Of a stretch of DNA of 45,640 nt, positions 32,034-40,013 are shown in pieces (within the stretch, counting starts at the first letter, position 1; each line of letters starts with the position of its first letter). The translations under genes were made by a program, and so were the position numbers. The notes under the pieces are model-generated. The model did not search any database. It saw only the letters and a list, made by a program, of their open reading frames with translations, and was not told the origin of the DNA. Source of the DNA: Pseudomonas brassicacearum subsp. neoaurantiaca (GTDB lineage: Bacteria; Pseudomonadota; Gammaproteobacteria; Pseudomonadales; Pseudomonadaceae); the NCBI RefSeq assembly GCF_013608025.1, contig NZ_VDLV01000045.1, positions 13,639-59,278 on the forward strand. Reading direction: 5' to 3'.

Positions 32034-32900
32034 TCAGCCTTCCATTTGCCCGAAGCGCCCGGAATGGAAATCTTCAAACGCCTGTTGAATCTCCTGCTCG
32101 CTGTTCATCACGAACGGACCATGGCCGACAATCGGCTCGTCGATGGGCTCGCCGCTGAGCAGCAACACCACGGCATCGTTATCGGCTTGCAGACTCACCT
32201 GGTCGCCGGCCCGATCGAACAAGGCCAGTTGCCCCGCTTCGACCCGCTCGCGGCCATTGACCTGGACCGTACCCCGCAGTATCACCAGCGCCGTGTTATG
32301 GCCCTCTTGCAAATTCAGGGTCAGGTCCTTGCCGGCATTCAAGCGAATATCCCAGACATCGATCGGCGTGAAGGTCTTCGCCGGACCTTGATGACCCTCG
32401 AAGCGTCCGGCGATCAGCCGCAAGCTGCCGGCATCATTCTTCAAGGCGATGTTAGGGATGTCCCCCTTGAGCAGGGTCTGGTAGCCGGCCGGGGCCATTT
32501 TGTCCTTGGCCGGCAGGTTGACCCACAACTGGACCATTTCCATGAACCCGCCTTGCCGGGCGAAGGTTTCGGAATGGAATTCCTCATGGATGATCCCGGA
32601 GGCGGCGGTCATCCATTGCACATCGCCTGGGCCGATCTTGCCGCCGCTGCCGGTGGAATCACGATGTTCCAGCTCGCCCTGATAGACGATGGTCACGGTC
32701 TCGAAACCGCGATGGGGGTGCTGGCCGACGCCACGTCGCTCTGAAGTGGGGGAAAACTCACTGGGAGCCGCGTGGTCCAGCAGCAGGAAAGGACTGATGT
32801 GCTTGCCCAGGTTGTCGTAGGAAAACAAGGTGCGGACCGGAAAGCCGTCGCCGACCCAATGAGCGCGCGGGCTGGTATAGAGGCCGATGATGTTTTTCAA
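32034..32900 (-). CDS. Pirin family protein (bicupin)
   Basis: A 288-residue bicupin. The metal-binding motif of the N-terminal cupin is HPHRGFETVTIVYQGELEHRDSTG, followed by GDVQWMTAASGIIHEE and its glutamate/histidine pair. The C-terminal cupin (LTLNLQEGHNTALVILRGTVQVNG) lacks the metal motif. Related proteins have quercetin dioxygenase activity in vitro (YhhW), while others act as redox-sensitive regulators. The start is TTG at 32900, decided by GGAG 8 nt upstream and by the family N-terminus. It is downstream of the LuxR-type regulator gene on the same strand. Confidence 0.88.
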   Translation of the reverse strand: MKNIIGLYTSPRAHWVGDGFPVRTLFSYDNLGKHISPFLLLDHAAPSEFSPTSERRGVGQHPHRGFETVTIVYQGELEHRDSTGSGGKIGPGDVQWMTAASGIIHEEFHSETFARQGGFMEMVQLWVNLPAKDKMAPAGYQTLLKGDIPNIALKNDAGSLRLIAGRFEGHQGPAKTFTPIDVWDIRLNAGKDLTLNLQEGHNTALVILRGTVQVNGRERVEAGQLALFDRAGDQVSLQADNDAVVLLLSGEPIDEPIVGHGPFVMNSEQEIQQAFEDFHSGRFGQMEG

Positions 32901-32991
32901 GACTGTGTCTCCAAATCAGGTGTTGCGACTCGATGGACACAGCTTAAAACCCGTACCGTTGATGCACCAGACTACAAAAATCGGCCATAGC

Positions 32992-33007
32992 GTTCTATTT
33001 ACAGAAC
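32992..33007. promoter_or_regulatory. Inverted repeat GTTCT-N6-AGAAC before the pirin gene
   Basis: GTTCTATTTACAGAAC is a perfect 5-6-5 dyad 92 bp before the pirin start and 24 bp after the regulator stop. It could be an operator, but no cognate regulator is known. Confidence 0.3.
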
Positions 33008-33030
33008 AGCCAACAGGCTCGCTTTACCCT

Positions 33031-33645
33031 TTAAAGATGATTGCGCTTGGCAAATTCCGACAGTCCCACGAGGGAGGTGAGACCGAGCTTTTTCAACAGG
33101 CGGATCTTGTAGGTGCTGACCGTTTTTTGGCTGATGAACAATGCCTCGCCGATGTCCTTGCCACGCATGCCCATCGACAGCATCCGCAGGATGGACAGCT
33201 CACGGGTGGAGAGGCTTTCCAGGGCCTGCTGTTCGCCACGCTGTTCAACGTCCAGTCTGAGGGACGTCTGGGGGAAAAAGGAGTAGCCGGATTTCAACGC
33301 GTGAATCGCCTTGGTCAACTCCTTCAGGTCGCTTTTCTTGGTGACGAACCCCCTGGCCCCGGCCGCGATACAGCGGTTGCAGAAATGCTGGGCATCCTGG
33401 GAAGTGAACACCAGCACAGCACACCCGGGAAATTCCATCAGAATCCAGACCAACAGGTCCAGGCCATCGAAACCGTTCATAACCAGGTCCAGGATCACCA
33501 GGTCGGCCCGCACCTCCTTGAGCTGCGCCCTGGCCTCAATCACGCCGCTGACGTCACTGATATCGGTAAACCCTTCGTTCTGGCACACGAGCCGCAAGGC
33601 CCCACGTATGACAGGGTGGTCATCCACGATCATTACATGCTTCAA
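33031..33645 (-). CDS. NarL/FixJ-type response regulator (BvgA/EvgA-like)
   Basis: A 204-residue regulator. The receiver has D8, D9 and phosphoacceptor D53 (LVILDLVMNGFDG), switch threonine/serine in VFTSQDA and lysine in FVTKKSDL. A LuxR-type HTH follows (LSTRELSILRMLSMGMRGKDIGEALFISQKTVSTYKIRLLKKLG). The start is TTG at 33645, giving MKHVMIVDDH, with GGGGAG 5 nt upstream. The longer frame from 33708 adds unrelated residues. It is the last gene of a kinase-receiver-regulator set and is the likely final target of the BvgS-like phosphorelay. Confidence 0.88.
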   Translation of the reverse strand: MKHVMIVDDHPVIRGALRLVCQNEGFTDISDVSGVIEARAQLKEVRADLVILDLVMNGFDGLDLLVWILMEFPGCAVLVFTSQDAQHFCNRCIAAGARGFVTKKSDLKELTKAIHALKSGYSFFPQTSLRLDVEQRGEQQALESLSTRELSILRMLSMGMRGKDIGEALFISQKTVSTYKIRLLKKLGLTSLVGLSEFAKRNHL

Positions 33646-33725
33646 GACAGCTCCCCAGATGAATGCAAACCAAGCCCTATGCTCAAACTGCAGCGGACTT
33701 TTACACAAGCGATAGGCCGCGTCAC

Positions 33726-33741
33726 CTGTCAGACCTGACAG
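33726..33741. promoter_or_regulatory. Palindrome CTGTCAG-AC-CTGACAG between receiver and regulator genes
   Basis: A perfect 7-bp inverted repeat with a 2-bp centre, 80 bp before the regulator start and 18 bp after the receiver stop. It lacks a U-tract, so an operator is more likely than a terminator. Confidence 0.4.
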
Positions 33742-33759
33742 TGCTGACTATCGGTGCGA

Positions 33760-34203
33760 TCAACTACCCAAGCCCCGCCTGCAGGCATAGAGCCAAGGCT
33801 GGGCCGACTCGTTGGCTTCGGGGTCAATGAGGGTCATCAGGCGTTCCAGCACGGCCGAATCGGGCAACTGGACAGCGGTCATCTGCAAGCAGGACGGATG
33901 CGCGACGGGCACCGATTCCAAGAGCGCCTGTGGGGCGTTATAGATCATGGAATGACGAACCTGCAGGTTGCCGCGCAAGAATCCGGTCAGATCCAGTGAT
34001 CCGCTTGCAAGGTCGGCATTGGCCAGGATCAGGTCGAAAGGCTTGCTGCCATATTCCACCAACGTCAGGAATTCCTCCAGGCTACCCACCGGCGCGATGC
34101 AGAAATAGCCGCGATGGTTGAGCAGCCGTTCAAGCTTCATCCGATGATAATGCTCCGTGTCGGCAATTATGATTCTTAGTGCTTTGTTCGGCATGGCAGG
34201 CAT
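33760..34203 (-). CDS. Stand-alone degenerate receiver-domain protein
   Basis: About 147 residues (144 if the ATG at 34194 is used; neither start has a strong ribosome site). It has a receiver-like N-terminal fold: IIIADTEHYHRMKLERLLNHRGY, then FDLILANADLASGSLDLTGFLRG. The acidic pocket is reduced to D-T-E. The residue aligned with the phosphoacceptor is N59, with D61 two positions on. The conserved lysine is not evident. No output domain is present, and the tail is short. It sits between the BvgS-like kinase and its LuxR-type regulator, the place held in Roc-type systems by the RocR (REC-EAL) gene. It may bind the HPt domain or the regulator without normal phosphorylation; this is inference. 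Confidence 0.7.
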   Translation of the reverse strand: MPAMPNKALRIIIADTEHYHRMKLERLLNHRGYFCIAPVGSLEEFLTLVEYGSKPFDLILANADLASGSLDLTGFLRGNLQVRHSMIYNAPQALLESVPVAHPSCLQMTAVQLPDSAVLERLMTLIDPEANESAQPWLYACRRGLGS

Positions 34204-34274
34204 CCCAATGGCAACGCGACAGGTGTAAACCGGGTCGGAAACGTTAAGTCGCGACAGGCTAGAGGAAGATTTTT

Positions 34275-34290
34275 TAGGACGCTGTAGGAC
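34275..34290 (-). promoter_or_regulatory. Tandem BvgA-like half-sites before the receiver gene
   Basis: On the minus strand GTCCTA occurs twice exactly 10 bp apart (34290-34285 and 34280-34275), extended as GTCCTAAA. It resembles the BvgA heptamer TTTCCTA in helical phase and lies about 72-96 bp before the receiver start. Confidence 0.4.
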
Positions 34291-34334
34291 AATTCCCAAA
34301 TAAGGCACGGAAAAATCCGCGCCCGATTTGCGGC

Positions 34335-37300
34335 TCAGGGCGCCTTGGTCTGGCGGTAATCGAGGGAAGCCTGAAGAGGTTCGCCGGTTGACCCGGAAAG
34401 AGCGGACTCTCCAGCCATATAAAAATCCAGCCGTTCCGTGAGGTGCTCCATCACCCGGCACACCGCTTCCACCGATTCGGTGAGCGCCGCATTGATACCG
34501 TTGCGACAAGCGTCTTCCAGCGCGTCGCACGCGACGACCAGCGGCTCTGCCTGGATAATCCGTGCGCCGCCCTTGATCCGATGCGCCAGGTCGGCCAACC
34601 CGGACACGTCATGGCGCGAAGACAAATCCTGCAATCGCGCCCTGTCCATAGCGTTGCTGGCGAGCAGTTCCTTCAACAACGGGTGTATCAACAGCCTGTC
34701 GCCACCGGTCAGCTGTTCCAAGATAGTCAGATCGAAGTCACTCGCGGGTGCCGGCGCGTCGCGATGGGACGTGATCAATACCAGGCGCGCATTCAACTGC
34801 TGCAGGCTGATGGGTTTGAACAGGCAATCATCCATGCCCGCTTCGATGCAGCGAGCCTTTTCCTCGGGCTGGGCATTGGCCGTGAACCCCAGGATTACCG
34901 TTGGCGACAGAGCCCTGGCCCGCTCTTCTTCGCGGATGGCACGGGACATTTCATAACCGCTCATCAATGGCATGTTGCAGTCGGTGATGACCACGTCGAA
35001 CTGCCCGTCGCGCCAGGCACGCAGCCCTTGGACGCCGTGTTCCGCCTCCTGCACCGGGTGTCCCAGGTACCTCATTTGCTGGCACAGCAGCAGGCGATTG
35101 GCCGGGTGGTCGTCAACGATCAGGATCTTCAGCACTTGGCCCGGCGGCGCCGGAACCTCGGTTGGGGGCATTCGGGGCAACGCCTCCAGCAACGGCACCG
35201 CCAGCCGGATCTCGACCTTCGTGCCCTGCCCCGGCACGCTGCTCAACGCCAGGGTACCCCCCATCATTTCGCACAAGGTGCGGCTGATCACCAACCCCAG
35301 CCCGGAGCCACCGCCCGCGCCCTGAGCGTGGTCGCCGACCTGGATGAACGGGTTGAACAGGCGTTGCTGGTCTTGTGCCGAAATACCCGGGCCGGTGTCT
35401 TCGATCACCACGCGGATGGCCAGGCGCTCGTTACCCACAGCCGGTTCAGCTCGCAGGCTCAGGCGCACCTGGCCTTGCTCGGTGAACTTGATGGCGTTGC
35501 TCAGCACGTTGGAAAGGATCTGCTTGAAGCGCAGCGGGTCGATCAGCACGTCCTCGTCGCTGGCCACATCCAGGTCCAGATCCAAGGACAGCTGTTTTTG
35601 CCGGGCCAGGCCATCGAACATCCGCGCCACGGCCTCGATCAGTTCCCGCAAATTGGCGCGCGCCGGCACCAGGGACAGCTTGCCGGATTCGATCCGAGCG
35701 ATGTCGAGGATGTCACCGATCAGGTCCAGCATGCCACGGGCGGCACCGGAAGCCACTTCGATGGCCGATTTGTCCATGACGCCCTGGTCGGCTTTTTTCA
35801 GGGCCAGCTCCAACATGCCGATCACAGCGTTCATCGGCGTGCGGATCTCATGGCTCATCGTCGCGAGGAATGTGGTCTTGGCCCGGTTGGCGTCGTCGGC
35901 GCTGGCCTTGGCCACGCGCAACTGCTCCAACAGCCGTCGCAGGTAGACAACCCAGCCCAACACCAGCAACAAGAGCAGCGCAGCGATGGCGAACCCTTGG
36001 ACAATGGCGGTGCGATTGCGCAGCCAGTAACTGTCATCGATCACCACTTCGCTGCGCCAGCGGTTGGTGAGCTCGTCCATTTCCTCTGGGGAAATGCTCA
36101 GCAGCGCCTTGTCCAGGATCGAGTAGAGCTCGGTTGCGTTGCGGCTCGTCGCCAGGGCAACGCGGGCGGGCACCGTGCCCACGGTGCTGGTGACCTGCAA
36201 TTTGTCGCGGTACTGGCGAGAGATCATATAGCGGGCACTGATCAGCGAATTGATCGCACCGTCCGCACGGCCCGCGGCGACCATGGCCATGGCATCGGCC
36301 ATGTTTTGCGCCGGCACCAATTGCACGCTGGGGAACTGCTCGGACAGGTACTCACGCAAAACGTTGCCGCGCACCAGCGCCAGCCGCTTGCCGGCCATCC
36401 GATCCACGGTCAGGGTCTCCGTGGCCTTGGCCGGCACCACCAACACGAAAGGATTGGTCAGGTATGGGCGGGTGAAGCGCAGTTCACTTTCAAGCTCGGC
36501 GCTGGGGACCGCGGTTGCCAGGACATCCGCCTTGCCAGTGGCGATCAGATCGTCCGCCGAGTCGCCACGCTGGATGTCGAATTTCAGCCCGGTGCGCAAG
36601 CTGATCCTGGCCAGCACATCGGCGCCGATGCCGCGCAATTGGCCCTGCTCATCGAAGAAGGTCAACGGCAGGAAGTTTTCGCTGACGGCCACGTTGATAC
36701 GTGGATGAGTATCGAGCCAGCGTTGTTCATTCACACTGAAATGCAGCGTCTCGCCCGGCACGCTCGCCCCACCGGCGCTCCAACGCCGCAGGATGCCCAT
36801 GCGTTCGCCGACCGGAATGGCCTGCAGCGCGGCATTGACGATGCGCAACAGGCGCCCGTTGTCGCGACTGACAGCGAAGGCGAACGGCTGCACTTCCATG
36901 CGGGAAAAATCCGCCAGTTGGACGTTGTTCAGGTAGTTCTTGCTGATCAGGTAATGGGCGCTGATCGAATCCCCCAGGTAAACGTCGGCCTGGCCGAACG
37001 CCACGGCGCCGATGGCGCTCAAGGTCGAGGGGAACAGCTGCAACGTGGCGTCCGGATAAAAAGCTTCGACCGTGTCCGGTGGCAGGTAGTGATAAAGCAT
37101 GGCCAGCCGTTTTCCCGCCAGGTCCGCCGGTAGCTCTTCGCTGTTGTCGACACGGGTCACCAGCGTCGGCACATCATCGGCATACGCCCGGGACATCGCC
37201 AATGCGGGGTCACTGGCCTCGAAACCGTTGGCGGTGCCGAGCAGATCGATTTCCCCGCTACGCAGGGCCTGGAGCGATGCGTCCCGGGAGGCGTAACGCC

Positions 37301-37604
37301 GCACCCGTATCTCGATCTGCAACAACTGACCGAGCAAGTAGGCATAGTCAGCCGTCAGGCCTTCATAGTCGTTGCCATTGCCGGTGATGCTGAACGGCGG
37401 ATAATCCGGTGCCGAGGCGCCCAGCCACAACGTGCCCTTGCCGCGCAGCCAGGTCCGGTCAGCTTCGTCCAGGGTCACCGAATAATCGCTCACGGCAGAA
37501 CGCCCGAGCACATGCAGCGACTCGGGTGCCGCGCCCACTGGCGGCGCCACACTTGATAAACCCAGCCATATTGCCGCCAGGCCAATGCGCAGGAACAGTC
37601 TCAT
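34335..37604 (-). CDS. BvgS/EvgS-like hybrid sensor kinase (phosphorelay)
   Basis: Inner-membrane unorthodox kinase of 1089 residues. The signal peptide is MRLFLRIGLAAIWLGLSSVAPPVGA. Two tandem periplasmic venus-flytrap (SBP_bac_3) domains lie at about 45-275 and 285-515. A TM near 535-555 is followed by a HisKA with H585 in TMSHEIRTPMN, an HATPase (NVLSNAIKFTEQG, DTGPGISAQDQQRLF, GSGLGLVIS), a receiver with D875 (VITDCNMPLMSG), and an HPt with H1008 (LAHRIKGG). Unlike BvgS, no PAS domain separates the TM from HisKA. The start at 37604 gives the signal peptide; an ATG at 37646 would add 14 basic residues. The partners are the two downstream genes. Its ligand is unknown. Confidence 0.9.
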   Translation of the reverse strand: MRLFLRIGLAAIWLGLSSVAPPVGAAPESLHVLGRSAVSDYSVTLDEADRTWLRGKGTLWLGASAPDYPPFSITGNGNDYEGLTADYAYLLGQLLQIEIRVRRYASRDASLQALRSGEIDLLGTANGFEASDPALAMSRAYADDVPTLVTRVDNSEELPADLAGKRLAMLYHYLPPDTVEAFYPDATLQLFPSTLSAIGAVAFGQADVYLGDSISAHYLISKNYLNNVQLADFSRMEVQPFAFAVSRDNGRLLRIVNAALQAIPVGERMGILRRWSAGGASVPGETLHFSVNEQRWLDTHPRINVAVSENFLPLTFFDEQGQLRGIGADVLARISLRTGLKFDIQRGDSADDLIATGKADVLATAVPSAELESELRFTRPYLTNPFVLVVPAKATETLTVDRMAGKRLALVRGNVLREYLSEQFPSVQLVPAQNMADAMAMVAAGRADGAINSLISARYMISRQYRDKLQVTSTVGTVPARVALATSRNATELYSILDKALLSISPEEMDELTNRWRSEVVIDDSYWLRNRTAIVQGFAIAALLLLLVLGWVVYLRRLLEQLRVAKASADDANRAKTTFLATMSHEIRTPMNAVIGMLELALKKADQGVMDKSAIEVASGAARGMLDLIGDILDIARIESGKLSLVPARANLRELIEAVARMFDGLARQKQLSLDLDLDVASDEDVLIDPLRFKQILSNVLSNAIKFTEQGQVRLSLRAEPAVGNERLAIRVVIEDTGPGISAQDQQRLFNPFIQVGDHAQGAGGGSGLGLVISRTLCEMMGGTLALSSVPGQGTKVEIRLAVPLLEALPRMPPTEVPAPPGQVLKILIVDDHPANRLLLCQQMRYLGHPVQEAEHGVQGLRAWRDGQFDVVITDCNMPLMSGYEMSRAIREEERARALSPTVILGFTANAQPEEKARCIEAGMDDCLFKPISLQQLNARLVLITSHRDAPAPASDFDLTILEQLTGGDRLLIHPLLKELLASNAMDRARLQDLSSRHDVSGLADLAHRIKGGARIIQAEPLVVACDALEDACRNGINAALTESVEAVCRVMEHLTERLDFYMAGESALSGSTGEPLQASLDYRQTKAP

Positions 37605-37707
37605 TCGATCAGGTTTCGCTTGGCGAAATCGGCCCGGACGCTTCATCAGCGACCGGCTGATCGGTTCAAACTGCCAATGCGAGGGAACAGTGAACCGTCC
37701 ACGTTCC

Positions 37708-37725
37708 CTCCTGGATAGCCAGGAG
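37708..37725. other. Hairpin CTCCTGG-ATAG-CCAGGAG upstream of the kinase gene
   Basis: A perfect 7-bp inverted repeat about 105 bp before the kinase start. It would form a stable hairpin in the 5' leader if the promoter lies further upstream. Its function is unknown. Confidence 0.4.
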
Positions 37726-37739
37726 GACCGTGAGGTGAG

Positions 37740-37766
37740 TGTAGGAAGTTTCTGAAGAATTTCCTA
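37740..37766 (-). promoter_or_regulatory. BvgA-like inverted heptamers before the kinase gene
   Basis: TGTAGGAAG at 37740 and TTTCCTA at 37760-37766 are inverted copies (TAGGAA ... TTCCTA, 13-bp spacer). TTTCCTA equals the heptamer described for BvgA in Bordetella. The site is 136-162 bp upstream of the BvgS-like gene. Confidence 0.45.
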
Positions 37767-37784
37767 GCGGGCTTGCGATTGTTC

Positions 37785-37881
37785 TGTAGGACCTGGCGAA
37801 GCCTGCGATCTTTGATCTTTCACTTTGTGCTCAATGGCTTGAGAAAAGATCGCAGCCTCGCTTCGCTCGGCAGCTCCTACA
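37785..37881. repeat. Type D inverted repeat overlapping the pvdA stop
   Basis: TGTAGGACCTGGCGAAGCCT begins the left arm, continuing GCGATC. The right arm is GATCGCAGCC then TCGGCAGCTCCTACA. Inside is GATCTTTGATCTTTC / GAAAAGATC. The right end supplies the TAG stop of pvdA. Confidence 0.82.
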
Positions 37882-39211
37882 CCGCTGCCAATCGCAGATC
37901 GCGCTCTGGACGAGCCTGCCCGTGATTGTTTCCATGCTCATAGAGCGAGCCGGCGATCTCATCGGCGCGCACCGGCAGGATCGACAACAGGGTGTCGCTC
38001 AGGCCGTGGCTGGCCTGGCAGAAGCCCTGCATGTAGATCGCCGCCTTGCAGCGCTCGTCGGTGATCAACTTGTAGTTGCGGTCCACCTCGAAATCCCCCA
38101 GGTACTGCGCCAACGGCTCCAGCAACGTGCGGTGCATCTGGCGTTCGTAGCCGGTGGCGAGCACCACCGCGTCGTAACGGCGCACCGACAACTCGCCGGT
38201 GGCGTTGTTGCGTACCGCCAAGTCCACGCCATCCTTCGTCGCCGTGGCCTTCTCCACCGTGGTCAGGGTGCGGAATCCATGACGGGCGATGCCCGATACT
38301 TTCTGGCGATAGAAAATTCCGTAGATGCGTTCGATCAGGTCGATGTCCACCACCGAATAGTTGGTGTTGTGGTACTCGTTGACCAGGCGCTCGCGCTCGC
38401 TGTGGGGTTGCTGGAACACCAGGTCGGTGAATTCCGGCGAGAACACTTCGTTGACGAACGGGCTGTCATCCGCCGGTTTGAGGGCCGAGCCGCGCAGGAT
38501 CATGTCGACCTGCACCGATGGGAAGCTGTCGTTGAGGTCGATGAAGGCTTCCGCCGCGCTCTGCCCGCCGCCGATGATCGCCACGTTCATGGGTCGGCCG
38601 CTCACGTACGGTTGGCTTGCCATGCGCTCCAGGTATTGCGAGTGATGGAACACCCGGGCGTCATCCTTGAAGGTCTTGAACGCCTCGGGAATACGCGGCG
38701 TGCCACCGGCACTGACCACCACCGAGCGGCTGATGCGCACGCATTCTTCGCCTTCGCTGTTGCGGGAAATCACCCGCAAGGCTTCGACCTGCTGGTGATG
38801 CAGCACCGGCTCGATGCGCAGCACTTCCTCGCCGTAGCGGCTCTGCCCGGCAAATTGCGCCGCCACCCAGCGCAGGTAGTCGTTGTACTCCATGCGGCAC
38901 GGGTAGAACGTCCCGAGGTTGATGAAATCCACCAGGCGACCATGGTGCTTGAGGTAATTGACGAACGAGTAAGGGCTGGTGGGATTTCGCAGCGTCACCA
39001 GATCCTTGAGGAAGGAAATCTGCAGCTCGCTCTGGGTCACCAGCGTGTTGCCGTGCCAGCGATAGTCAGCCTGTTTGTCGAGGAACAGCACGTCCAATTC
39101 GCCCTGCACCGGGCCACGCTCCTGCAACGCGATGGCCAGCGCCAGGTTCGAAGGGCCGAAGCCGATGCCGATCAAATCGTGAACGTGGGGCGCTGCAATT
39201 GCCTGAGTCAT
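37877..39211 (-). CDS. pvdA: L-ornithine N5-monooxygenase (pyoverdine biosynthesis)
   Basis: FAD- and NADPH-dependent enzyme of 444 residues that hydroxylates ornithine, the first step toward the hydroxamate ligands of pyoverdine. The FAD site is GIGFGPSNLALAIAL, the NADPH site is VAIIGGGQSAAEAF, and the late motif is VVLATGYE. The substrate-side segment is QISFLKDLVTLRNPTSPYSFVNYL. The ATG at 39211 (MTQAIAAPHVHDLIGIG) is the family start. A perfect PvdS promoter (TAAAT-N16-CGT) lies 95-118 bp upstream. The gene order pvdA-fpvI-(fpvR)-pvdRT-opmQ follows P. aeruginosa PA2386-PA2391, with fpvR missing here. Its stop codon lies within a repeat element. Confidence 0.95.
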   Translation of the reverse strand: MTQAIAAPHVHDLIGIGFGPSNLALAIALQERGPVQGELDVLFLDKQADYRWHGNTLVTQSELQISFLKDLVTLRNPTSPYSFVNYLKHHGRLVDFINLGTFYPCRMEYNDYLRWVAAQFAGQSRYGEEVLRIEPVLHHQQVEALRVISRNSEGEECVRISRSVVVSAGGTPRIPEAFKTFKDDARVFHHSQYLERMASQPYVSGRPMNVAIIGGGQSAAEAFIDLNDSFPSVQVDMILRGSALKPADDSPFVNEVFSPEFTDLVFQQPHSERERLVNEYHNTNYSVVDIDLIERIYGIFYRQKVSGIARHGFRTLTTVEKATATKDGVDLAVRNNATGELSVRRYDAVVLATGYERQMHRTLLEPLAQYLGDFEVDRNYKLITDERCKAAIYMQGFCQASHGLSDTLLSILPVRADEIAGSLYEHGNNHGQARPERDLRLAAV

Positions 39212-39305
39212 GTCCAGTGTCCTCTGGAAAAGCCCCTCAACAGGGCACAAAAGCCGGGTGACCTGTTCGGCGCGCATCGGGCCGCCAGATCGTCTGTTGA
39301 GAGGA

Positions 39306-39329
39306 ACGAGGAGGATGTAAGAAAATTTA
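39306..39329 (-). promoter_or_regulatory. PvdS (iron-starvation) promoter of pvdA
   Basis: On the minus strand TAAAT (39329-39325), exactly 16 bp and CGT (39308-39306) match the PvdS consensus TAAAT-N16/17-CGT. It is 95 bp before the pvdA ATG. Confidence 0.88.
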
Positions 39330-39355
39330 CCGCCGCAGGGTTCACACCAGGCGAA

Positions 39356-39838
39356 TCAGGTCGCGTCCCACTGTCGTACGCGAACGCGGCAATGCTTCAT
39401 GGCGTTGACGATGTGTTTTTCCACCAGCGCGCGGGAAATGCCCAGGCGCTCGGCAATCTGCGGGTGGGACAGGCCTTCGAGCTTGCGCAGCAGGAAGCTT
39501 TCGCGGCACAGCGGTGGCAGCTCGGCCAGGGCGCGTTGCAGCATGTCCAGGCGTTGGCCGTGATCGAGGCTGGTATGGGGCGACGGGGTGAAGAAGCGTT
39601 CTTCAGTCTCGAGCACGTCGAGGGATTCGGATTGGCGCAGCGTGTTGCGCCGATGCCCATCGATCACCAGGTTCAGCGCCGTGCGATACAAGAATGCGCG
39701 CGGCTGCTCGATGGGCGTGTCGCTGGCGCGCTCCAGTACTCGCACATAAGCGTCATGCACCACATCTTCGGCCGCCTGGCGGTTGCCTAGCCTGGCGTTC
39801 AGGAAACACACCAGCTCGCGATAGTAGTTTTCCAACAT
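39356..39838 (-). CDS. fpvI: ECF sigma factor FpvI
   Basis: Sigma-70 ECF factor of 160 residues. Region 2 is MLENYYRELVCFLNARLGNRQAAEDVVHDAYVRVLE with RAFLYRTALNLVIDGHRR, and region 4 is LSHPQIAERLGISRALVEKHIVNAMKHCR. FpvI drives expression of the ferripyoverdine receptor gene fpvA. The assignment to FpvI rather than another FecI-type factor rests on its place between pvdA and pvdR, as in P. aeruginosa. The anti-sigma gene fpvR, which follows fpvI there, is absent here, so control must come from an FpvR-like protein elsewhere. The ATG at 39838 begins MLENYYREL; five extra residues from 39853 are unlikely. A Fur-like site lies about 96-114 bp upstream. Confidence 0.85.
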   Translation of the reverse strand: MLENYYRELVCFLNARLGNRQAAEDVVHDAYVRVLERASDTPIEQPRAFLYRTALNLVIDGHRRNTLRQSESLDVLETEERFFTPSPHTSLDHGQRLDMLQRALAELPPLCRESFLLRKLEGLSHPQIAERLGISRALVEKHIVNAMKHCRVRVRQWDAT

Positions 39839-39933
39839 GGCTCCCGTGCGCAATGCCTGCGACAGCTTTCCCTAGGCCCCTCGGCATGCCGAAAAGCGCA
39901 TGGCACGATGGTGGCAGATTCAATCGCGTAATT

Positions 39934-39952
39934 TATAGTAATTCTCATATAG
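39934..39952 (-). promoter_or_regulatory. Fur-like box before fpvI
   Basis: TATAGTAATTCTCATATAG (plus strand) matches the Fur consensus in about 12 of 19 positions on the minus strand (ATGAGAAT-A-TAT). It lies in an A/T-rich stretch 96 bp before fpvI, as expected for iron-repressed fpvI. Confidence 0.6.
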
Positions 39953-40013
39953 ATTTAAAGCTTTGGTTTGTGTCAGTGCGGATTCGTTCGTTACAGCAGC
40001 GCCAAGCACTACA

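Noticed and set aside
34443..37133. Plus-strand open frame of about 896 codons opposite the BvgS-like kinase
   Set aside because: It is a mirror of the kinase gene in high-GC DNA. It is rich in H, Q and R, has no domain, and has no ribosome site. The opposite strand has clear conserved motifs.
37785..37792. TGTAGGAC at 37785 as another BvgA-like half-site
   Set aside because: It is the outer end of a type D repeat element, which carries this sequence wherever it occurs.
37922..39790. Plus-strand open frame of about 622 codons opposite pvdA and fpvI
   Set aside because: It crosses two real genes and the PvdS promoter and has no recognisable protein features.
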